64,000 bases of DNA from Clostridia bacterium (GTDB taxonomy: Bacteria > Bacillota > Clostridia > Oscillospirales > Acutalibacteraceae). The stretch lies in assembly GCA_017409265.1 (NCBI GenBank), contig JAFQSY010000049.1, positions 124,001 through 188,000 of the forward strand, written 5' to 3'. Position 1 is the stretch's first letter; every line of letters begins with the position of its first letter. The notes beneath the pieces were generated by a model that was not told the DNA's origin, searched no databases, and worked only from the letters and a program-made list of their open reading frames with translations. Both the position numbers and the translations under genes were made by a program. Below, in pieces: positions 24,665-33,977 of this stretch.

Positions 24665-25903
24665 TTAAAGTTCAGCAAGATAATAGCTCAAACTAATTAT
24701 GTTGCCGCTGTTTTCAGCAAACATCCGGCTTGTTCCCTCTGCAGTTTCAATATAATAGCGTTCCCCAAGTAAAATCAGAATCGCCCATGTTCCGTCAGTA
24801 AAATTAAATTTCACATTCCATGTTCCGCCGAAAACCATATCATAATTCTCGGTTTTTTTGCTGTCAAATTCCGAAAGATATGAAAAAACTACTTTTTCCT
24901 GTTTTTCAGTACATTCTCTGTATGATCCGCCCGCCAAAATATCATAACTGCTGCACCACTCAACAGAAGATATTTCATTTTCAAGAATGTCAGTCAAGTC
25001 AACATCGAGCATATCGTTTTTAAATGTCATAACCATAGCATTCTGCGACTGCGTTGACGGTTCCGAATATGCTTCGGACATTACTAAACGTGTAACTTTT
25101 TCTTCAGGCAGAGGAACTACGGAAATATAATTATTTTCATCGTTCAAATCTTTAAGCGAAAACACATTATATTCGGTTTTGAATAGTTTATAATAATCAA
25201 TGCCCTCATCAAGAGAAACAGACTCTTTTCCCTTTATTATATAAATCTTATTTTCTCTGTTGACTGCAACCTCGGTAAATAAGTCAACATAAAAAAACGC
25301 AAGCTCTGAATTATCATTTTCTTCCAAAGCATTATTGAGGTTTTTGCTGAACTTTCCGCGTGTCGAAATATCATAACGCAGGCTTTCGTCACCAGACCTG
25401 AAAATAGTAACAACAGCAATTATCTTCCCGTCAACCGACACAGGGAAATCAATAACATCAAGCGGGAAACGATTTTCTCCACCCAGAGAAACATGACCGT
25501 AGCCTTTTGTTGAAATCCGGAAAACAGAATCAAACATATCATATTCGGCCGCAACAGCGCCTACGATATCATATTTCTTACTTTCAAGATACTCTTTTAT
25601 TTCGCTTTCGGTCAGGAGCGTGCCCTCATATGTTATGTTTTCATCGGTTACTTTTTCTGTAATATCTGCTCCGCCGAATAACAGCGAGGTTGATATTTCA
25701 GTAGCTTTTTCAACACCCAACGAATTATAAATATATTTTCCGCAGATTGCAGAAACAGCAACCGTAACAAATGCAAAAACCGCGGCAAAAGCAAGAATTT
25801 TTTTATATTCTGTTTTCTTTTTCAGATAATCAGCAGAATAAGCCTCTGATATCAAATCATCGTCAACCATATTTATTGCATCGTTCAAAACATTAACATT
25901 CAT
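24665..25903 (-). CDS. Membrane protein, probable partner (anti-sigma) of the ECF sigma factor
   Basis: 412-aa protein with a cytoplasmic N-terminus (INMVDDDLISEAYSADYLKK), one membrane helix at about residues 34-54, and a large extracytoplasmic C-terminal part with no domain I recognise. Its ATG overlaps the stop of the ECF sigma gene by 4 bases, so the two are translated together. This gene pair and topology are typical of an ECF sigma factor with a membrane anti-sigma factor. The assignment rests on context, since no zinc anti-sigma motif is present. Confidence 0.7.
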   Translation of the reverse strand: MNVNVLNDAINMVDDDLISEAYSADYLKKKTEYKKILAFAAVFAFVTVAVSAICGKYIYNSLGVEKATEISTSLLFGGADITEKVTDENITYEGTLLTESEIKEYLESKKYDIVGAVAAEYDMFDSVFRISTKGYGHVSLGGENRFPLDVIDFPVSVDGKIIAVVTIFRSGDESLRYDISTRGKFSKNLNNALEENDNSELAFFYVDLFTEVAVNRENKIYIIKGKESVSLDEGIDYYKLFKTEYNVFSLKDLNDENNYISVVPLPEEKVTRLVMSEAYSEPSTQSQNAMVMTFKNDMLDVDLTDILENEISSVEWCSSYDILAGGSYRECTEKQEKVVFSYLSEFDSKKTENYDMVFGGTWNVKFNFTDGTWAILILLGERYYIETAEGTSRMFAENSGNIISLSYYLAEL

Positions 25904-26457
25904 ATACTGTAACCCTCCTTTTCAAGAAACTTTTTCAGTTTTTTTCTTGTTTTAAACAAAATTGACGAAACCTTTTCTTCTTTCATCTGAAAATCAGAGG
26001 CAATACTTTTAACTGAATCATAGTACCAATACCTGCGCAAAAATATGTTCCTGTGAAGAGAATCCTGATTTTCCAAAAAAACACTTATCAAATTTCCAAG
26101 CAAAGATACGTCGAAGCTCTCTTCGGGGCTGTCATCCGAAGAAACACAGTCCCGAAGCTCATCAAGAGATGCAAGAAATTCGGGTTTGCGTTTCTTTGCA
26201 GTTGAATATTCCAGCCTTTTGAGTGAAAGATTTTTAACTATTCTGCTTATGAATGCTGAAAAATTTTGAGGTCTTTCTTCGGGAATAAGATTCCACACCG
26301 TAAGATATGAATCGCTGACACATTCTTCCGCATCCGACGGATTATTTAAAATATTATTTGCAAGCCGGGTGCATAGCTTTCCATATTTTATTTCTGTTTC
26401 TTTTATGGCATTTTCACTCCGTTTCCAATACAGAGCGATTATTTCATTATCATTCAT
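25900..26457 (-). CDS. ECF-type RNA polymerase sigma factor
   Basis: 185-aa sigma-70 family protein. Region 2 is seen in LANNILNNPSDAEECVSDSYLTVW and region 4 in FLRRYWYYDSVKSIASDFQM with KVSSILFKTRKKLKKFL; no region 1 or 3, as in ECF factors. The start is ATG 26457 (MNDNEIIALYW) preceded by AAGGTGG at 6 bases; the frame is open further upstream but without a ribosome site. The regulated genes are unknown. Confidence 0.92.
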   Translation of the reverse strand: MNDNEIIALYWKRSENAIKETEIKYGKLCTRLANNILNNPSDAEECVSDSYLTVWNLIPEERPQNFSAFISRIVKNLSLKRLEYSTAKKRKPEFLASLDELRDCVSSDDSPEESFDVSLLGNLISVFLENQDSLHRNIFLRRYWYYDSVKSIASDFQMKEEKVSSILFKTRKKLKKFLEKEGYSI

Positions 26458-26496
26458 TTTTATCCACCTTCTTTTTTGCTCTTCAACCATAAGTAC

Positions 26497-26503
26497 GGTT
26501 TCA
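26497..26503 (-). promoter_or_regulatory. ECF-type -35 element upstream of the sigma gene
   Basis: The minus strand reads TGAAACC about 40 bp upstream of the ECF sigma start, matching the -35 consensus of many ECF promoters. No clear -10 element (such as CGTA or CGTC) lies 16 bp downstream, so autoregulation is only suggested. Confidence 0.3.
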
Positions 26504-26515
26504 CAGGAAAATATT

Positions 26516-27127
26516 TCATTTTCCGACAAAAAATTTTTTCTCCTCTCCGTCAAGCAGACGCGCAATATTCGGAGCGTGCTTAACCGCTATCATAACAGCA
26601 CATGAAACAGCAAAAACAAAATTAGGCTCTGCACTTTCTCCGCCGATAAAATAAGCAAGCAAAGGATAAGCAGCAGCACAGACCGCCGAGGCAAGAGAAA
26701 CAATTCTGGTAAGCATTACCAAAACAGCAAAGAGCGCAAGAAGAATCATCGCAACAAGCGGCATAATTCCAAGCGCTGCTCCCGCAGCGGTTGCAACTCC
26801 TTTTCCACCTTTGAATTTAAAAAATATCGGAAAAGTATGACCAAGCTGCGCAAAAAAGCCTGCAAACAGAACACATTCATAAGGGGCATCAAAAAAAGTC
26901 ACAAGAAGTCTTGCAGCAGCAACCGCAGCAAAGCCCTTAAAAAAATCAAAAACAAACACCAAAGCACCTGGTTTCTTGCCATAAAGACGGTAAACATTGG
27001 TTGCGCCTGCATTTTTACTGCCATAGTTTCTCACATCGGATTTATAAAGTCTTTTTGAAATAATAACAGCGGTACTGATACTTCCGAGAAGATAAGCAAA
27101 AACAGAAACAATAATTATAAATATCAT
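26516..27127 (-). CDS. plsY: Glycerol-3-phosphate acyltransferase PlsY
   Basis: Integral membrane acyltransferase of 203 aa. It transfers acyl from acyl-phosphate to glycerol 3-phosphate, the first step of phospholipid synthesis. Conserved motifs are YLLGSISTAVIISK, GSKNAGATNVYR and the glycine-rich FKFKGGKGVATAAG. The start is ATG 27127 with CAGGTGAT upstream. The ECF sigma gene follows after 58 bp. Confidence 0.96.
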   Translation of the reverse strand: MIFIIIVSVFAYLLGSISTAVIISKRLYKSDVRNYGSKNAGATNVYRLYGKKPGALVFVFDFFKGFAAVAAARLLVTFFDAPYECVLFAGFFAQLGHTFPIFFKFKGGKGVATAAGAALGIMPLVAMILLALFAVLVMLTRIVSLASAVCAAAYPLLAYFIGGESAEPNFVFAVSCAVMIAVKHAPNIARLLDGEEKKFFVGK

Positions 27128-27154
27128 AATATCACCTGAGGATATTATGTGCAA

Positions 27155-27195
27155 AACAATAAGCAGTAATCCCCTCTTCGGAGATTACTGCTTAT
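27155..27195 (-). terminator. Terminator after the metallophosphoesterase gene
   Basis: ATAAGCAGTAATC (27159-27171) and GATTACTGCTTAT (27183-27195) form a 13-bp stem; the minus strand continues TGTTTTGC. It lies between the metallophosphoesterase stop and the plsY start. Confidence 0.85.
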
Positions 27196-27205
27196 CTGTT
27201 TCAGA

Positions 27206-28381
27206 TTACATTATGACCGAAATCATTTTCGAGAAAATTCCGCTGAACTCGCCAAGAGCAAGCATAACCTTCGCAAGGCTTTCTGTGATAACAGCAACAA
27301 ATCTGCTGACACCTGCATCGCTTGCAAAATCTCTGTTTTCAAGAGCAAAACCGTTGATTGTTACCATTTCGCTTTCAAAGCTCCATGTATTATCCTCATT
27401 AACAGTAATCATGCGCATGCCTCTTGTCATATCTCTGCCGTATGAATTATAGGTTGCACCGCCCGTGTTGATAATCCTGATATCGTCAAGCTCGGTTTCA
27501 AATGTGTTGATGTGATCGTGTCCCGAGAAAATACCGGTAATATCACCTCTCTCAACCATTGCATCAAACTGACCGTGATTGTAATAACCGGGGCAAGGGA
27601 ACTCAAGAAGGAAACCCGTAAAATTATCGGTCTTGGGAAGGAACGAATAGATTTTTCCGTTGAATTTGGGAGTAAGAGCGCCAAGGTCAACCTTCGACTC
27701 ATAGAAAAGAGCGTCATAAGCTTCGCCTACGATAATATGCTGGAATGCAAGACCGGGAATCTTTTTGCCTGCCTGAGCTTCAACATCCTTGCTGGTCTTC
27801 TTATACCATTCAATCTGATCAGGGTTAACACAGTCATATTCATTGGCACCGTCGACAGAAACATACTCGTTTGAATCGAACATATAAAGCATAAGCTCAG
27901 TCTTATCGCTTTTTGAAGCAAGAACGGGAAGAGCATGAGTTGCTGTACCTGTAAGATTGGGGTCTGCATCATAAGCAAGGCAATACTTTCCGCCGTATTT
28001 CTGATAAACAGCAAGCTGTTCGTCATCTGTCAAATCCTGCTGATGGTCATGATTACCAAAAACAAGAGTAAAATATGTTTCATTGGTAACAAGTATTTCA
28101 ACGAGCTCTTTTATACCGTTCTCCATGTTTTTATCAGCAACAACATTGTCGCCGCCGAGAACAACGATATCGGGCTGATACTCTTTGAGAGCTGCATCGA
28201 TGAATTTAAGCATTTTTTCGTTTGCGGGATAAACATCCTGGCAATCGGTAAGATGCATAATTTTGAACTCACCGTTCTCATCAAACCTAAGGGATGTGCT
28301 TGCGTCTGCAGCACTTACAGAAAAGCATACACCGACTATGAGTGCAAGCGCAAGAACTGCGGATAAAATGCATTTTTTCAT
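27206..28381 (-). CDS. Secreted metallophosphoesterase
   Basis: 391-aa calcineurin-like phosphoesterase with an N-terminal signal peptide (ILSAVLALALIVGVCFSVSA). The dinuclear metal motifs are present: IMHLTDCQD, VVLGGDNVV, LVFGNHDHQQD, and GIFSGHDHINTF near the C-terminus. Likely an extracellular phosphatase or nucleotidase. The start is ATG 28381, with GGAGG 10 bases upstream. It is divergent from zur and has its own promoter and terminator. Confidence 0.9.
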   Translation of the reverse strand: MKKCILSAVLALALIVGVCFSVSAADASTSLRFDENGEFKIMHLTDCQDVYPANEKMLKFIDAALKEYQPDIVVLGGDNVVADKNMENGIKELVEILVTNETYFTLVFGNHDHQQDLTDDEQLAVYQKYGGKYCLAYDADPNLTGTATHALPVLASKSDKTELMLYMFDSNEYVSVDGANEYDCVNPDQIEWYKKTSKDVEAQAGKKIPGLAFQHIIVGEAYDALFYESKVDLGALTPKFNGKIYSFLPKTDNFTGFLLEFPCPGYYNHGQFDAMVERGDITGIFSGHDHINTFETELDDIRIINTGGATYNSYGRDMTRGMRMITVNEDNTWSFESEMVTINGFALENRDFASDAGVSRFVAVITESLAKVMLALGEFSGIFSKMISVIM

Positions 28382-28418
28382 TTCAGAATCCTCCTGATAA
28401 AATATTATTTGCCTGATT

Positions 28419-28447
28419 ATTTTACTCCAACAACCAAATAAAGTCAA
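28419..28447 (-). promoter_or_regulatory. Sigma-A promoter of the metallophosphoesterase gene
   Basis: On the minus strand TTGACT (28442-28447) and TAAAAT (28419-28424) are separated by 17 bp. The -35 lies 20 bp from the divergent zur -35. Confidence 0.7.
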
Positions 28448-28466
28448 TAATTAAGTGCTTTTTATA

Positions 28467-28494
28467 TTGACTTTCATTCTCAAATATGTATAAT
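28467..28494 (+). promoter_or_regulatory. Sigma-A promoter of zur-znuABC
   Basis: TTGACT (28467-28472) and TATAAT (28489-28494), 16-bp spacer, about 40 bp upstream of the zur start codon. It overlaps the first candidate Zur operator. Confidence 0.8.
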
Positions 28495-28514
28495 AATTTA
28501 GGAGTTATTCTCAA
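28468..28514 (+). promoter_or_regulatory. Two candidate Zur operators
   Basis: The half-site ATTCTCA occurs at 28476-28482 and again at 28508-28514, within a longer direct repeat ATTCTCAAAT. Each is the right half of an imperfect 7-1-7 inverted repeat (28468-28482 and 28500-28514), the layout of Fur-family boxes. The first covers the -35/spacer, the second lies downstream of the -10, positions suited to repression. Confidence 0.45.
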
Positions 28515-28533
28515 ATTTGAGGTGAATTTGACA

Positions 28534-28923
28534 ATGAGAGTTTATCACACGCAGCAAAGAAAAATTCTGATTGATTTTTTGCAGAAGAACCATAATAAAT
28601 CATTTACAATTGAAGAAATAATGAGTTCAATCGGAGAATCCGGCATCAGCCAAAGCACCGCTTACCGACTGATAACCAAGCTTGTTGAAGACGGAATTGT
28701 CAGCCGTTCCGTCAGAGGAACCGGCAGAAGCTTTGTTTACCAGTATATCAACAACGAAAAATGCGAGGGACATCTTCACATGAAGTGCACAGGCTGCGGA
28801 AAGGTTTATCACCTTGACAGCGGCATTACATCGATAATTCAGAATGATATTAAAAGCTCTGCCAACTTCGAAATCGACAGCCACACGGTATTGCTTGGAA
28901 AATGCAACACCTGTAAGGAGTAA
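28534..28923 (+). CDS. zur: Fur-family zinc-responsive repressor
   Basis: 129-aa Fur-family regulator. The winged helix includes FTIEEIMSSIGESGISQSTAYRL; the metal-binding half has HLHMKCTGCGKVYHLD and ends KCNTCKE, the two CxxC structural zinc sites. The start ATG 28534 follows GAGGTG. It lies 2 bp before znuA in an operon with a complete zinc ABC transporter, so zinc specificity (Zur) is a strong inference over iron or manganese. Confidence 0.9.
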   Translation: MRVYHTQQRKILIDFLQKNHNKSFTIEEIMSSIGESGISQSTAYRLITKLVEDGIVSRSVRGTGRSFVYQYINNEKCEGHLHMKCTGCGKVYHLDSGITSIIQNDIKSSANFEIDSHTVLLGKCNTCKE

Positions 28924-28925
28924 AA

Positions 28926-29885
28926 ATGAAAAAAATAATTTCAATTTTTTTAATCGCAATAATTGCAGCAGTCACCTTTTGTGCGTGCGGCGGTGACATT
29001 GAAACCACAGACGGTTTAAGCATAGTTTGCACGGCTTTCCCGCAGTATGACTTTGTAAAAAATATAATCGGAAGCGAAGAAGGACTTACGCTTCTGCTTG
29101 ATGACGGTACTGACCTTCACAGCTATGAACCAACTGCACAGGATATAATCAGAATCGGTTCTGCCGACCTTTTTGTTTACTGCGGCGGTGTTTCGGACGA
29201 TTGGGTTGAGGGTGTTCTTCAATCAGCAAACAACTCCAATTTAAAGGTTATTGCAATGATGGATTTGGTTGACGCGCTCAAAGAAGAATATGTTGCAGGA
29301 ATGCAGCAGGAAAATCACGAGCATGAGCATCACGAAGCTCATACAGGTAACCACAGCTATGAAGATGAGCATATCTGGCTTTCAATAAGAAACGCTGCCG
29401 AAATCACAAAGTCACTTTGCGAAAGCATTTGTGAAATTGACCCTGCACATGAAGAAAAATATCGCACCAACGCAAATAATTACATCACACAGCTCACAGC
29501 TCTTGACTCCGAATATCAAGCAGTTGTTGATTCGGCTGCAAGAAAATCCGTTCTTTTCGCCGACAGATTCCCCTTCCGCTATCTGACTGAAGATTACGGT
29601 TTGACTTATTTTGCTGCCTTTGCCGGCTGTTCTTCCGAAAGTGAAGCAAGCTTTGAAACAATGGCATTTCTCATTGACAAAACAAACGAGCTGAATTTGC
29701 CGGTCGTTCTTACCATTGAAGGCTCTGACGGCTCACTTGCAAAAACCGTCTGTGAATCAACGGGCGCTAAAACAGCCGTTCTCAATTCCTGCCAATCCGT
29801 TTCTTCGGCAGATATTGCAGACGGCACAAGCTATATTAATATAATGAAAAGCAATCTTGAAATTCTTCGGGAGGCACTCAACTGA
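28926..29885 (+). CDS. znuA: Zinc ABC transporter substrate-binding lipoprotein
   Basis: 319-aa metal-binding protein of cluster A-I. A lipoprotein signal ends at VTFCACGG. Metal-binding features include DLHSYEPTAQD, the histidine-rich loop HEHEHHEAHTGNH and DEHIWLS. The His-rich loop is typical of zinc, not manganese, binders. It delivers zinc to ZnuBC. Confidence 0.95.
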   Translation: MKKIISIFLIAIIAAVTFCACGGDIETTDGLSIVCTAFPQYDFVKNIIGSEEGLTLLLDDGTDLHSYEPTAQDIIRIGSADLFVYCGGVSDDWVEGVLQSANNSNLKVIAMMDLVDALKEEYVAGMQQENHEHEHHEAHTGNHSYEDEHIWLSIRNAAEITKSLCESICEIDPAHEEKYRTNANNYITQLTALDSEYQAVVDSAARKSVLFADRFPFRYLTEDYGLTYFAAFAGCSSESEASFETMAFLIDKTNELNLPVVLTIEGSDGSLAKTVCESTGAKTAVLNSCQSVSSADIADGTSYINIMKSNLEILREALN

Positions 29886-30598
29886 TGGCTCTTATAAATG
29901 TAAGCGGTGTTTCGCTCGGATATGAAGGAAAGCCGATTGTTACCGACCTTAATTTCAGCGTTAACAAAGGTGATTATCTTTGCATCGTAGGCGAAAACGG
30001 TTCGGGTAAAAGCACGCTGATGAAAACCCTGCTCGGTCAAAAGCATGTACTTTCAGGCAAAATTGAATTTTCTGACGGACTTAAGCAGAACGAAATCGGA
30101 TATCTTCCGCAACAAACGGAGGTTCAGAAAGACTTTCCTGCATCAGTTAAAGAAGTTGTACTTTCGGGCTGCCTTAACTCATGCGGATTAAGACCTATTT
30201 ATTCAAAGGAACAAAAAAAACAGGCTGCCGAAATCATGGAAAAATTAGGTATATCTGATCTTGCAAAAAAATGCTATCGGGAGCTTTCAGGCGGTCAGCA
30301 GCAAAGAGTTCTTCTTGCACGTGCTCTGTGCGCAACAAAAAAGCTGCTTGTGCTTGACGAACCCGTTGCAGGTCTTGACCCTGTCGTTACAAAGAATCTT
30401 TATCGATTAATTTCAGACATTAATAAAGAAGGTATAACCGTTATCATGGTTTCACACGATATCCATGCCGCAATTGAGTTTGCATCTCATATTCTTCATA
30501 TCGGTAACAAACCTTTGTTTTTCGGTACAAAAGAGGATTATAAAAACACCGACGGTTGCCATTGCTTTATTTGCGACGGAGGGCACGAACATGATTGA
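29885..30598 (+). CDS. znuC: Zinc ABC transporter ATPase
   Basis: 237-aa ATPase with Walker A GENGSGKSTL, signature LSGGQQQRVLLARAL and Walker B LLVLDEPVAGLD. The ATG overlaps the znuA stop by one base. The C-terminus is cysteine/histidine-rich (CHCFICDGGHEHD), possibly a zinc-sensing or -binding tail. Confidence 0.96.
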   Translation: MALINVSGVSLGYEGKPIVTDLNFSVNKGDYLCIVGENGSGKSTLMKTLLGQKHVLSGKIEFSDGLKQNEIGYLPQQTEVQKDFPASVKEVVLSGCLNSCGLRPIYSKEQKKQAAEIMEKLGISDLAKKCYRELSGGQQQRVLLARALCATKKLLVLDEPVAGLDPVVTKNLYRLISDINKEGITVIMVSHDIHAAIEFASHILHIGNKPLFFGTKEDYKNTDGCHCFICDGGHEHD

Positions 30599-31427
30599 AA
30601 CACTTACTTCATATTTCAGCTATCCGTTTGTCAGATATGCGCTCATCGCAGGCGTTCTTATTGCTCTGTGTGCAGCACTTCTGGGCGTCAGCCTTGTTCT
30701 TAAAAGATATTCAATGATCGGTGACGGTCTTTCGCATGTTGCGTTTGGCGCGCTTGCCGTTGCAACGGTATGCAATCTTGCACCGATGACGGTAGCCCTG
30801 CCGATAACGGTTATTGCAGCAATAGTTCTTCTCGGAATAAACTCAAACACTAAAATCAAGGGCGATGCGGCAATAGCGATGATTTCCGTCGGTGCGCTTG
30901 CACTCGGATATCTTCTGCTAAACATTTTCTCTGCCTCTTCAAATGTCAGCGGAGATGTCTGCACAACTCTTTTCGGCTCAACATCAATACTTACTCTTTC
31001 ACAAACAGACGTTATTCTCTGCCTTGCGCTAACTGTTGTTGTTTTACTTGTTTTCATTATATTTTATCATAAGATATTCACGGTTACATTCGACGAAAAC
31101 TTTGCATCAGCAACAGGCACCAACACCAAGGCATATAACATTCTGATTGCGGTTGTTACCGCAATTGTTATCGTGCTTGCGATGAATCTTGTCGGCGCAC
31201 TTCTCATTTCAGCATTGATTATTTTTCCCGCCCTTTCGGCAATGAGAATATTCAAAAGCTTTTTATCGGTTATTATCAGCTCGGCTGCAATTGCCGTTAT
31301 ATGCGCTGTTTTTGGAATATTCATTGCAATTCTTTACGGAACACCCGTTGGCTCAACAATTGTTGCGGCAAACATAGTTTTCTTTGTTCTTTGCATGCTT
31401 ATAGGTAAAATTACAAAAAGCTCATAA
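30591..31427 (+). CDS. znuB: Zinc ABC transporter permease
   Basis: 278-aa permease of the ABC-3 family with about eight membrane helices; motifs MIGDGLSHVAFGALAVA and LVGALLISALIIFPALSA are characteristic. It starts at ATG 30591, overlapping znuC by 8 bases; the frame continues upstream inside znuC but that is not coding here. A strong bidirectional terminator follows. Confidence 0.95.
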   Translation: MIETLTSYFSYPFVRYALIAGVLIALCAALLGVSLVLKRYSMIGDGLSHVAFGALAVATVCNLAPMTVALPITVIAAIVLLGINSNTKIKGDAAIAMISVGALALGYLLLNIFSASSNVSGDVCTTLFGSTSILTLSQTDVILCLALTVVVLLVFIIFYHKIFTVTFDENFASATGTNTKAYNILIAVVTAIVIVLAMNLVGALLISALIIFPALSAMRIFKSFLSVIISSAAIAVICAVFGIFIAILYGTPVGSTIVAANIVFFVLCMLIGKITKSS

Positions 31428-31434
31428 AAAGTAA

Positions 31435-31472
31435 TCACCGCAGATACTGCTTATCTGCGGTGACAATTTTTA
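31435..31472. terminator. Bidirectional terminator between znuB and ftsH
   Basis: TCACCGCAGATA (31435-31446) and TATCTGCGGTGA (31452-31463) form a 12-bp perfect stem. It is flanked by AAAAA on one side and TTTTT on the other, serving the convergent genes. Confidence 0.93.
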
Positions 31473-33371
31473 TTCAGCTGTTGATTCTTCGGGTTTGGTT
31501 TCGTTCATGATTTCTGCAAACTCTTCACCGCTCATCTTTTCATTTTCGAAAAGGTTCTGTGCGATGATATGAAGTTTATCTATATGCTCGGTAAGAATTT
31601 TTTCTGTTCTTCCGTAAGCATTTCTGATAATACTTTCAATTTCTTCATCAATCTGCGATGCAACACTCTCTGAATAGTTACGGACATTGCTGTAATCTTT
31701 TCCCAGGAAAACCTGATGGTTTTCACCGCCGAAGGAGATGGGACCGAGCTTTTCGCTCATGCCGTACTTTGTAACCATGTTTCTCGCGATTTCGGTTGCA
31801 CGTTCAATATCGTTTGATGCACCTGTTGAGATATCGCCAAGAACAAGTGCCTCTGCAACACGTCCGCCGAGAAGGCTGACAAGATTATCAAGCATTTCGT
31901 TTTTGGAAGTATAATTCTTATCCTCAACCGGTCTGTAAAGCGTATATCCGCCTGCCATACCTCTGGGAATAATTGAAATCTGATGAACGGGGTCTTTGTG
32001 CTCAAGATAGAAGCTTGAAACAGCATGACCTGCCTCGTGATATGCGGTAAGCTTCTTTGCTTTTTCATTCATCTTGTGCGATTTCTTTTCAGAGCCTACC
32101 TGCACTTTAAGAGCAGCCTCGTCGATTTCTTCCATAGTTATTGCTTTCTTATCGCGTCTTGCGGCAAGAAGAGCTGCCTCATTGAGAAGATTTTCAAGGT
32201 CTGCACCGGTGAATCCGATCGTTGCGTGAGCAATGCTATTAAGGTCAACATCTGGTGCGATAGGCTTGCCCTTTGCATGCACTTTAAGAATTTCAACTCT
32301 GCCCTTTGTATCCGGATAATTAACGGTTACCTGGCGGTCAAATCTGCCGGGTCTTAAGAGAGCAGGGTCAAGGATATCAGGTCGGTTGGTTGCTGCGATA
32401 ACAATAACGCCTTCGTTAGCACCGAAGCCGTCCATTTCAACAAGCAGCTGATTAAGGGTCTGTTCTCTTTCATCGTGTCCGCCGCCCATACCCGCGCCTC
32501 TGTGGCGTCCTACGGCATCAATTTCGTCGATGAATATAATCGAGGGAGAATTTTTCTTTGCCTGGTCAAAAAGGTCGCGGACTCTCGATGCACCGACACC
32601 GACATACATTTCAACAAAATCTGAACCCGAAATTGAGAAGAACGGAACCTCGGCCTCGCCTGCAACGGCTCTTGCAAGAAGAGTTTTACCCGTACCCGGA
32701 GGGCCTACAAGAAGAACTCCCTTGGGGATTCTTGCACCGAGAGAATCGAATTTTGATGTATCTTTAAGGAACTCAACAATTTCTTCAAGCTCCTCTTTTT
32801 CTTCATCTGCACCTGCAACATCCTTGAAGGTCGTTTTTCTCTTTTCGTCTTTAGCATGCTTGATTCTTGCCTTGCCGAAGCTCATGGTTCGGTTATTTTC
32901 GTTTGTCATGGTCTGATTCATGCGTTTGAACATAAAGAATGTCAAAGCACCCATGACAACGAGAAGAAGAAGAGTCGGAACAATGTTATAAATCCACTCA
33001 CCCGTTGACCCTGCAACATAATCAGCTTTGATTTTGCTTTCGGGATTTTCACGGTTATGCTTAATAACGCTGTCATGTATATCCTCAACAAAAAGGCTGA
33101 CGCTCGGAACAGAAAAGGTTTTTTCGTTCTTATCGCCTTCAACATAATAAGCAAGAGCGCCGCTGCTTAAATTAAGCTTATATTCGGTAACCTTACCTTC
33201 ATCAAAAAGAGAAACAAGCTCATAATATTCCGTTTTTTCTTGCTGCTGACTGCTTGCGTAATAAGCCATTCCGCAGATAATCATGGCAGGAATGAGAATA
33301 TAGGGCAGCAGAGTTATTAATTTCTTTTTGAAATTGCCCGAGTTGCTGTTTTTAGTATTCAATTGGAACAA
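31470..33371 (-). CDS. ftsH: ATP-dependent membrane metalloprotease FtsH
   Basis: AAA+ zinc protease for quality control of membrane proteins; 633 aa. Two N-terminal membrane helices flank a small extracellular domain; then Walker [15 protein letters not shown], the second region of homology [20 protein letters not shown], and the protease site HEAGHAV. Both possible starts are TTG (33371 and 33362); GGAGTG lies 3-4 bases before the first and about 12 before the second, so the start is uncertain by three residues. It closes the rnj-gdpP-rplI-dnaB-tilS-hpt-ftsH run. Confidence 0.97.
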   Translation of the reverse strand: MFQLNTKNSNSGNFKKKLITLLPYILIPAMIICGMAYYASSQQQEKTEYYELVSLFDEGKVTEYKLNLSSGALAYYVEGDKNEKTFSVPSVSLFVEDIHDSVIKHNRENPESKIKADYVAGSTGEWIYNIVPTLLLLVVMGALTFFMFKRMNQTMTNENNRTMSFGKARIKHAKDEKRKTTFKDVAGADEEKEELEEIVEFLKDTSKFDSLGARIPKGVLLVGPPGTGKTLLARAVAGEAEVPFFSISGSDFVEMYVGVGASRVRDLFDQAKKNSPSIIFIDEIDAVGRHRGAGMGGGHDEREQTLNQLLVEMDGFGANEGVIVIAATNRPDILDPALLRPGRFDRQVTVNYPDTKGRVEILKVHAKGKPIAPDVDLNSIAHATIGFTGADLENLLNEAALLAARRDKKAITMEEIDEAALKVQVGSEKKSHKMNEKAKKLTAYHEAGHAVSSFYLEHKDPVHQISIIPRGMAGGYTLYRPVEDKNYTSKNEMLDNLVSLLGGRVAEALVLGDISTGASNDIERATEIARNMVTKYGMSEKLGPISFGGENHQVFLGKDYSNVRNYSESVASQIDEEIESIIRNAYGRTEKILTEHIDKLHIIAQNLFENEKMSGEEFAEIMNETKPEESTAE

Positions 33372-33407
33372 TCACTCCTTAATTTAGCTTTCCCCATAGG
33401 ACCGCAT

Positions 33408-33950
33408 TTATTTTTCATAAACTTCTCTTTTAAGTATTCCGATAAAAGGAAGATTTCTGTATTTTTCATCATAATCAAGTCCGTAACCGACAACAAATTC
33501 ATCGGGAACTTCGGCGCCCGAATAATCCGCCCAGACATCATCAACAGCTCTGCGCTCGGGCTTATCAAGAAGAGTGCATATTTTCATGCTCTTGGGATTT
33601 CTTGACATGAGAATAGACTTTATGTAGCTTAAAGTTTTTCCCGAATCGAGAATATCCTCAACAATAAGAACATCATAGCCCTCAAGATTTATGTCAAGAT
33701 CTTTTACAATTTTGACAACACCCGAAGATTCTGTTTTATTGGCATAGCTTGAAACACACATGAAATCAATTGCACATGGAACTGTGATTGCCCTCATCAA
33801 ATCCGCCATAAAAATAACCGATCCCTTAAGCACGCTGACCAGCAAAAGATTTTTCCCTTTATAATCCTCACTTATCTGCTTTCCGAGACGCTCGACAATC
33901 TCACGCAATGTTTCTTCGCTGTAATATATTTTTTCAATATCATTAAGCAT
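33408..33950 (-). CDS. hpt: Hypoxanthine phosphoribosyltransferase
   Basis: Purine salvage enzyme making IMP or GMP from hypoxanthine or guanine and PRPP; 180 aa. The PRPP loop is [14 protein letters not shown], and [18 protein letters not shown] and [17 protein letters not shown] are family markers. The start is ATG 33950 ([10 protein letters not shown]) with AAAGGAT upstream. The neighbours tilS and ftsH give the conserved Firmicutes order tilS-hpt-ftsH. Confidence 0.97.
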   Translation of the reverse strand: MLNDIEKIYYSEETLREIVERLGKQISEDYKGKNLLLVSVLKGSVIFMADLMRAITVPCAIDFMCVSSYANKTESSGVVKIVKDLDINLEGYDVLIVEDILDSGKTLSYIKSILMSRNPKSMKICTLLDKPERRAVDDVWADYSGAEVPDEFVVGYGLDYDEKYRNLPFIGILKREVYEK

Positions 33951-33977
33951 TTTGTTTATCCTTTCATGCCTCACAAA

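Noticed and set aside
28476-28517. Direct repeat ATTCTCAAAT as a possible CRISPR or mobile element trace
   Set aside because: Only two 10-base copies at a promoter; better explained as operator half-sites.
30465-30590. Upstream extension of znuB inside znuC
   Set aside because: Its codons coincide with conserved znuC residues; the family start is MIETL at 30591.
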